Origin: Chryseobacterium indologenes
GTDB lineage: Bacteria; Bacteroidota; Bacteroidia; Flavobacteriales; Weeksellaceae
Assembly (NCBI GenBank): GCA_002439165.1
Contig: DJTE01000033.1
Location: 62,001 to 126,000, forward strand
Reading direction: 5' to 3'
DNA length: 64,000 nt
In this document: positions 60,536 to 64,000 of the stretch, in pieces
Layout: each line of letters begins with the position of its first letter
Numbering within the stretch: position 1 is the stretch's first letter
Position numbers and translations under genes: made by a program
The notes under the pieces: generated by a model
Seen by the model: the letters and a program-made list of their open reading frames with translations, nothing else
The model's database searches: none
What the model was told of the DNA's origin: nothing

Positions 60536-60561
60536 AATTTGTTAAAATTTAGAGTTTTCAT
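60508..60561 (-). CDS. Short ORF, unit C of the MKT array
   Basis: A 17-codon frame MKTLNFNKLKKAALHRL. It starts after ACTAATAACC, a sequence shared with units A and B just before their start codons. Its N-terminus resembles the leader peptides of Bacteroidota ribosomal peptide precursors (M-K-x-L-x-x-x-K-L), but no GG cleavage site or core follows, so the frame may be decayed. Expression is not shown. Confidence 0.3.
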   Translation of the reverse strand: MKTLNFNKLKKAALHRL

Positions 60562-60740
60562 GGTTATTAGTTTTTAACTCTACACTTCCTTTATATATTA
60601 TTCACAGTCTTATTCATGTGATCATCAACAGATTGTTGCAGTAAAAACAACACCGGCACGTCCCCCTTTGTGCCGATGCTGTATATTTTTTCTGCTCTAC
60701 CGTCAACAGTTATAAAAATAGAAGAAAAACAGCAGGAAAA

Positions 60741-60807
60741 TTACGAACAGGATCCTGTTGTAAAAATGGCAGAGCAGTTATTCCTGTTAAAAAAACAAAG
60801 TTGTCAT
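60741..60807 (-). pseudogene. Short ORF, unit B of the MKT array, frameshifted
   Basis: ATGACAACTTTG follows ATTAGTAACC. The frame stops after six codons at a run of seven T residues. With one T fewer it would read MTTLFFNRNNCSAIFTTGSC and end in TAA at 60741, which resembles unit A (MKTFSFKQSNKKSGTVSC). Hence it looks like a copy broken by a homopolymer slip. Further downstream CGGCAC...GTGCCG (60653-60674) forms a terminator-like stem. Confidence 0.35.
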
Positions 60808-60848
60808 GGTTACTAATTCTTCAGCCCTGGATATTCTTTTCTTCTTTT

Positions 60849-60902
60849 TTATAAATGATCGCTCAGTACAGCTTTTATCAGCTGTTTACTGAGAGTTTTC
60901 AT
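60849..60902 (-). CDS. Short ORF, unit D of the MKT array
   Basis: A 17-codon frame MKTLSKQLIKAVLSDHL, starting 28 bases after the stop of unit A. It would be read from the same transcript. Much of its coding sequence forms a strong stem (CTCAGT-AA-ACAGCT with AGCTGT-ACTGAG), so it may be an RNA element instead of, or as well as, a peptide. Confidence 0.3.
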   Translation of the reverse strand: MKTLSKQLIKAVLSDHL

Positions 60903-60930
60903 GTTTATCGTTATTATAGTTTTATAGTTT

Positions 60931-61050
60931 TTACTGTATCAGGTGTTTTGTCGGGAAGTAAAAAAGCGGTACGTCTCTTACATCAGGTTTACTGTTGCAA
61001 CTGACAGTACCACTCTTTTTATTGCTCTGTTTAAAACTAAAAGTTTTCAT
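60931..61050 (-). CDS. Short ORF, unit A of the MKT array
   Basis: A 39-codon frame MKTFSFKQSNKKSGTVSCNS continuing KPDVRDVPLFYFPTKHLIQ. It starts after AATAATAACC. It is the longest and most intact unit, 64 bases after the 75-residue membrane protein gene on the same strand. A GTGGTAC...GTACCGC stem followed by TTTTTT lies within its 3' half, so it may also be a terminator. An in-frame ATG 27 bases upstream is possible. No family was recognised. Confidence 0.4.
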   Translation of the reverse strand: MKTFSFKQSNKKSGTVSCNSKPDVRDVPLFYFPTKHLIQ

Positions 61051-61113
61051 GGTTATTATTATTCCAGCTCCAGACATCCTTCTTCCTTTTATAAATTATA
61101 TGCAGTATAATGA

Positions 61114-61341
61114 TTATGTCATTATCCCGATCAGCCAATAGCCGATCCATTGAAAGAAAATCAGAGAAAACTCCTCATCATCCCCAATACAGTCTATTGT
61201 GTATCCCCAGATGGTTTTTCCCTTTCCGTTTTCAGAGGTATTCCTGCAGGCACAGTATTCGGGAAGTACCAGCAGAAAATCTACTGCCAGCAACAGGATC
61301 CAGAATACAGACAGAATGTTCCGTAAAACTTTAATGGCCAT
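61114..61341 (-). CDS. Small two-helix membrane protein
   Basis: A 75-residue protein, MAIKVLRNILSVFWILLLAV leading into a first membrane helix, a polar loop with three cysteines (EYCACRNTSENGKGKT; DCIGDDEEF) and a second hydrophobic helix (LIFFQWIGYWLIGIM). No family was recognised. The preceding ATG at 61344 is equally possible. It precedes the short-ORF array on the same strand, and could be functionally linked, for example as an export or immunity protein; this is only a guess. Confidence 0.55.
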   Translation of the reverse strand: MAIKVLRNILSVFWILLLAVDFLLVLPEYCACRNTSENGKGKTIWGYTIDCIGDDEEFSLIFFQWIGYWLIGIMT

Positions 61342-61578
61342 CATAGGGTCAATAGTATGTTTCTGTTTATATTATTATCGTTTTGTACTTATTTCAAAGA
61401 GCGTAAACATTGGTCTGTAAAACCGTTCAGAACAGGTGTTTCATTCGACAGATACGGAGAAATAATTTCCGGGGTTTTATGAATTATCCCTGTTTCTTAT
61501 TTCAAAAGTAGATAATATTTTCATCCCTTCCCTCTTTCATTTACAATCCGCATGATGCCGTTTACAATTCGCAAAAAA

Positions 61579-61606
61579 AGGTCTTATACCTATGAATAAA
61601 AGACCT
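61579..61606 (-). terminator. Terminator of the YwqK-like gene
   Basis: On the minus strand AGGTCTT, 14-base loop, AAGACCT followed by seven T residues, 24 bases after the stop. Confidence 0.85.
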
Positions 61607-61629
61607 CAGAATTTCTTAGCAGGTGAGTC

Positions 61630-62484
61630 TTACGGCACTTTCTTATGGTCAACGGCTTCTTTTGCCATTGCTTCTGAATAAGAAGTATTGCCGGTCTGTT
61701 TCCCTGTTTTATCATAAGTAAGGATCCGCTTTTCTCCGTTGATGTTTTTAACGGTTTCTTTTTTATCAAGGTTACCGTTCTTATAGTATTCTGTCACGTC
61801 ATTCCCTTCTTTATTGGTGTAGGCATGCGTTGCGAGTTTTCCGTCGTAGTAATAGTCGTTGTACCGGACGTTATTTTTGGTGTATTGTCTGTTATACAGG
61901 GTCCCGTTTTCGGCGTAGCTTTCAAAGATGTTCTGTCCGGATCTCTGTTTTTTATTCCCGTTGGGGTAAAATTCGGTATAGGTTTCGGTAACATCGTCTG
62001 AAATGCTGCTTACATTTCCGTTTTCAAAATAATGCTTTGAGCCTCCTCTTCCGTAATGTTTATTTTTGTCCAGAGAAACCCATCCGTCGGATTTAAGGAC
62101 TTTATTGGGATCATATTCCTTAAAGTAAGCATTTTTTGCATCCCGCCAGGCGTTGATGACAGTTCCGTCACTGTGTATATTATAAGCCTTTACATAGGAA
62201 TTTTCAATGGTAAAATCGGTTTTTATGCCTTCCCGCAATTCTGTAAAAGTACCGCTGATCATCTTATTTTTCACCGATATATCTGCTTTCCGGCGATCGT
62301 TGCCCAATATATAACGGCCGTCTTCAAGCTGGACACTTTTAGTACCGGAACTATCGGTAACCTTTACTTTATCGAAAAAAGCATGGTCTGCATTTCCCAC
62401 ATGAATCATAAGATTTTCTCTTTGCTGCTGGGAAAAAACAACACCGGATGCTAATATAAAAATACTGAACAATATCCTTTTCAT
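61630..62484 (-). CDS. Exported MORN/YwqK-like repeat protein
   Basis: A 284-residue exported protein with signal peptide MKRILFSIFILASGVVFS. The second half consists of repeats of the MORN-variant type: KHYFENGNVSSISD, TEFYPNGNKKQR, ESYAENGTLYNRQY, DYYYDGKLATHAY and EYYKNGNLDKKE, about 20 residues each. Such repeats occur in YwqK antitoxin-like proteins and many Bacteroidota exported proteins of unknown role. The first half has no recognised domain. Followed by a clear terminator. Confidence 0.78.
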   Translation of the reverse strand: MKRILFSIFILASGVVFSQQQRENLMIHVGNADHAFFDKVKVTDSSGTKSVQLEDGRYILGNDRRKADISVKNKMISGTFTELREGIKTDFTIENSYVKAYNIHSDGTVINAWRDAKNAYFKEYDPNKVLKSDGWVSLDKNKHYGRGGSKHYFENGNVSSISDDVTETYTEFYPNGNKKQRSGQNIFESYAENGTLYNRQYTKNNVRYNDYYYDGKLATHAYTNKEGNDVTEYYKNGNLDKKETVKNINGEKRILTYDKTGKQTGNTSYSEAMAKEAVDHKKVP

Positions 62485-62541
62485 ATGTTTTTTACTATTC
62501 TTTTCGCGGTTTTCAACCTGAATAAGTTAAATGAAGAATAA

Positions 62542-63423
62542 TTACCGGCAGTCTTTCATAGGCTTTTCCACCAGTTTCTGTTTTTTATCATTCCAGCGGT
62601 AGCAGTGCTGATTAAGGGGAATCAAACTGTCGTTCAACACTTTATATTCAACTGTTGTGACCACTGTTCCGGCACAGCATTGATTTCTTTCATACACTCT
62701 TTTCTTAACAGGATCGAATTCCAGAGAAATCCCGCTGAAGCTGCTTTCGTAATATTTATGAGTTTTTTTATTATACAGAAAGTAAATACTGGATGTATTG
62801 GGACCCGCATAACTGGATTCGAAGACAGAAAAATCTTCAGCTCCGTCAAAATTATAGTCTCCGGTACTGATATTATTTAATCCCCAAAGCTGACAGCTGA
62901 CATCAAGCTCCTGCAGCAGTTTGTCCGTACGTTTTTCAAATATTTTCACGGAGGTAACCATTGGGTAATACTGTTCTCTTTCTTTGGAAGCAACTACCTT
63001 GAAATAATGATTGCCTGCAGAAGCGGACTGTAATAATTCCCGGTTTTTCCACTCAATATTTTCACCGTTTTCAATGGAATACTTTTTTGATAAATTAATT
63101 TTTAGCTCTTTATTGGTTTTAATATTTTTCCACGTCCCGGATAAGGTATTTTTATCTTCAGCAAAGTGATCCAGTGTAAAAATCGCTTTGGTCTGCTTCT
63201 TTCCGGCTTCTTCTTCAAAAGTAAGTTTACCATTGCTGAGAGTTCCATTATGCAGTGAAATGGGTTCATCAAAATCGGTATAGGAGTACACGGCATCTGC
63301 TGTTTTAGCGGCCGGATAAATAACCATTTCAATGGGATAATCCCCGATAGTTCCTGTATAAACGGTCTGTGCACTGATCTGGCCGACCGTAAGGATTAAA
63401 ACCGGAAGCAGAATTGTTTTCAT
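62542..63423 (-). CDS. Exported protein with FG-GAP-like segment (XAC2610-like)
   Basis: A 293-residue exported protein. The signal peptide MKTILLPVLILTVGQISA precedes a beta-rich N-terminal part (YTGTIGDYPIEMVIYPA) and a C-terminal domain with STGDYNFDGAEDFSVFESSY, a D-x-N-x-D-G calcium-binding-like motif, and YERNQCCAGTVVTTVEYKVL. This C-terminal block resembles XAC2610/FG-GAP-type proteins. Function unknown. A 12-base gap separates it from the DKNYY gene upstream, so it belongs to the same operon. Confidence 0.65.
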   Translation of the reverse strand: MKTILLPVLILTVGQISAQTVYTGTIGDYPIEMVIYPAAKTADAVYSYTDFDEPISLHNGTLSNGKLTFEEEAGKKQTKAIFTLDHFAEDKNTLSGTWKNIKTNKELKINLSKKYSIENGENIEWKNRELLQSASAGNHYFKVVASKEREQYYPMVTSVKIFEKRTDKLLQELDVSCQLWGLNNISTGDYNFDGAEDFSVFESSYAGPNTSSIYFLYNKKTHKYYESSFSGISLEFDPVKKRVYERNQCCAGTVVTTVEYKVLNDSLIPLNQHCYRWNDKKQKLVEKPMKDCR

Positions 63424-63434
63424 AGTTAAAAAAA

Positions 63435-64000
63435 TTATTTTAATTCCTGAATGGCTTTCTGTACATATTCGTTATTCATATTGTCTTCTGAGATCCGGTC
63501 TCCCCATTGCAGATATCCGTGCCGGTCTTTTGCAAAGCAGCCTGCCAGCGTACTTTTGGTCCTGAATGTTGTATAATCTACACTATCCAGTATTCCCTGC
63601 CGTGATTCATAAATATGGTTTTTATCTTTTGCATAGCACCCGCTCAATACCTCAAAGGTCTGCGGGTCTGCTTCCGGGAAAACGGAAAAACTTCCTCCGT
63701 ATGCCATTCCATAATATCTGTATACATGATTTTTATCTTTATAAAAGCTGCTATTCAGTTTTTGGAAAGTGGCCGTATCAATGATCTGCCTGAGAGGTTC
63801 ATGATCGTTAAATCCCATCCGGGTAATATAATTGTCAGCCTGCTTCATTCCTTCCGGCCCTACCGCAATAATTTCCTTTACCGCCCAGTCACCTTTTCTG
63901 CTGATCCACAATCCGTTCTTCTGAAGTTTCCATCCTGAAGCCCGGTTCGCACTGTCTATCGACTTTACAACGGTCTCAAAATGCTGCTTTTCTATCTCTT
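63435..64000 (-). CDS. DKNYY-domain protein, 5' end outside the window
   Basis: The frame is open through the right edge, so at least 188 residues are coded and the start is beyond 64000. The visible part holds repeats of the DKNYY type: FYKDKNHVYRYYGMAYGG, CYAKDKNHIYESRQGILDSV, CFAKDRHGYLQWGDRISED; each contains K-D-K/R-x-x-x-Y. The role of this repeat family is unknown; members are usually exported or membrane-linked. A TTG at 63911 is in frame but coding character continues upstream (KLQKNGLWISRKGDW). Confidence 0.75.
   Translation of the reverse strand, partial: EIEKQHFETVVKSIDSANRASGWKLQKNGLWISRKGDWAVKEIIAVGPEGMKQADNYITRMGFNDHEPLRQIIDTATFQKLNSSFYKDKNHVYRYYGMAYGGSFSVFPEADPQTFEVLSGCYAKDKNHIYESRQGILDSVDYTTFRTKSTLAGCFAKDRHGYLQWGDRISEDNMNNEYVQKAIQELK

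Overview
The window is chromosomal DNA of a Flavobacteriia bacterium, most likely a Chryseobacterium. The evidence is: a 239-residue subclass B1 metallo-beta-lactamase that closely resembles the IND family of C. indologenes; a short primary sigma factor typical of Bacteroidota; type VI secretion genes of the Bacteroidota subtype iii; families largely confined to the phylum (HYC_CC_PP, DUF3347, CzcA-TolC fusion); weak Shine-Dalgarno signals; and repeated matches to the Bacteroidota -7 promoter element TAnnTTTG. No rRNA, tRNA, CRISPR array, prophage or intact insertion sequence was recognised.

Layout. 0-2.4 kb: end of an Xaa-Pro aminopeptidase, 3-methyladenine DNA glycosylase, a small membrane protein, and a rhodanese/TlpA pair of exported redox proteins. 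2.7-8.9 kb: redox enzymes (flavin dehydrogenase plus SDR, aldo/keto reductase, type II NADH dehydrogenase plus membrane-tailed SDR). 9.0-12.5 kb: three tandem exported C1q-like paralogues behind two small HTH proteins. 13.0-20.3 kb: a membrane TPR-AraC regulator, a ClC-CBS transporter, a lipoprotein, a phosphotransferase/threonine aldolase pair and a DtxR-type regulator. 20.7-24.7 kb: the IND-type beta-lactamase facing a three-gene fragment of a type VI secretion system (tssG, tssN, tssK). 25-31.5 kb: S1/P1 nuclease, rpoD, a lipoprotein-GNAT-monooxygenase run and an S9 peptidase. 31.8-35.6 kb: a copper operon (HYC_CC_PP, DUF3347, a multicopper oxidase fused to a CopB-like domain). 35.9-42.2 kb: TonB-dependent receptor, kdsA, aldo/keto reductase and an uncharacterised 602-residue protein. 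42.6-49.4 kb: OmpH/Skp-like chaperone and a metal-efflux operon in which the RND pump is fused to its outer-membrane factor. 50-55.6 kb: a siderophore-interacting-protein/MFS/Crp-Fnr cluster and a Na+/H+ antiporter. 56-58.7 kb: a mannan-binding lectin of the MVL type and a NimR/NimT-like divergent pair. 58.7-61.3 kb: intergenic repeats and an array of very short open frames. 61.1-64 kb: a small membrane protein and exported proteins of unknown role.

The most notable points are: (i) two near-identical FNR-type boxes, each exactly 29 nt upstream of a -7-like element, in front of the MFS gene and the Na+/H+ antiporter, beside a Crp/Fnr gene whose recognition helix has the matching ExxSR pattern; (ii) a decaying tandem array of short ORFs starting MKT at 60.5-61.05 kb; (iii) a dispersed repeat family with a palindromic core, present as a tandem array at 58.7-59.35 kb and as diverged copies at 20.4 and 49.7 kb; (iv) an MVL-type lectin; (v) a promoter-terminator pair with no coding region, a possible small RNA; (vi) a stranded type VI baseplate island; and (vii) a 602-residue protein with a possible flavin-barrel core and clustered cysteines. 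All family assignments come from reading the protein sequences; no database search was run.
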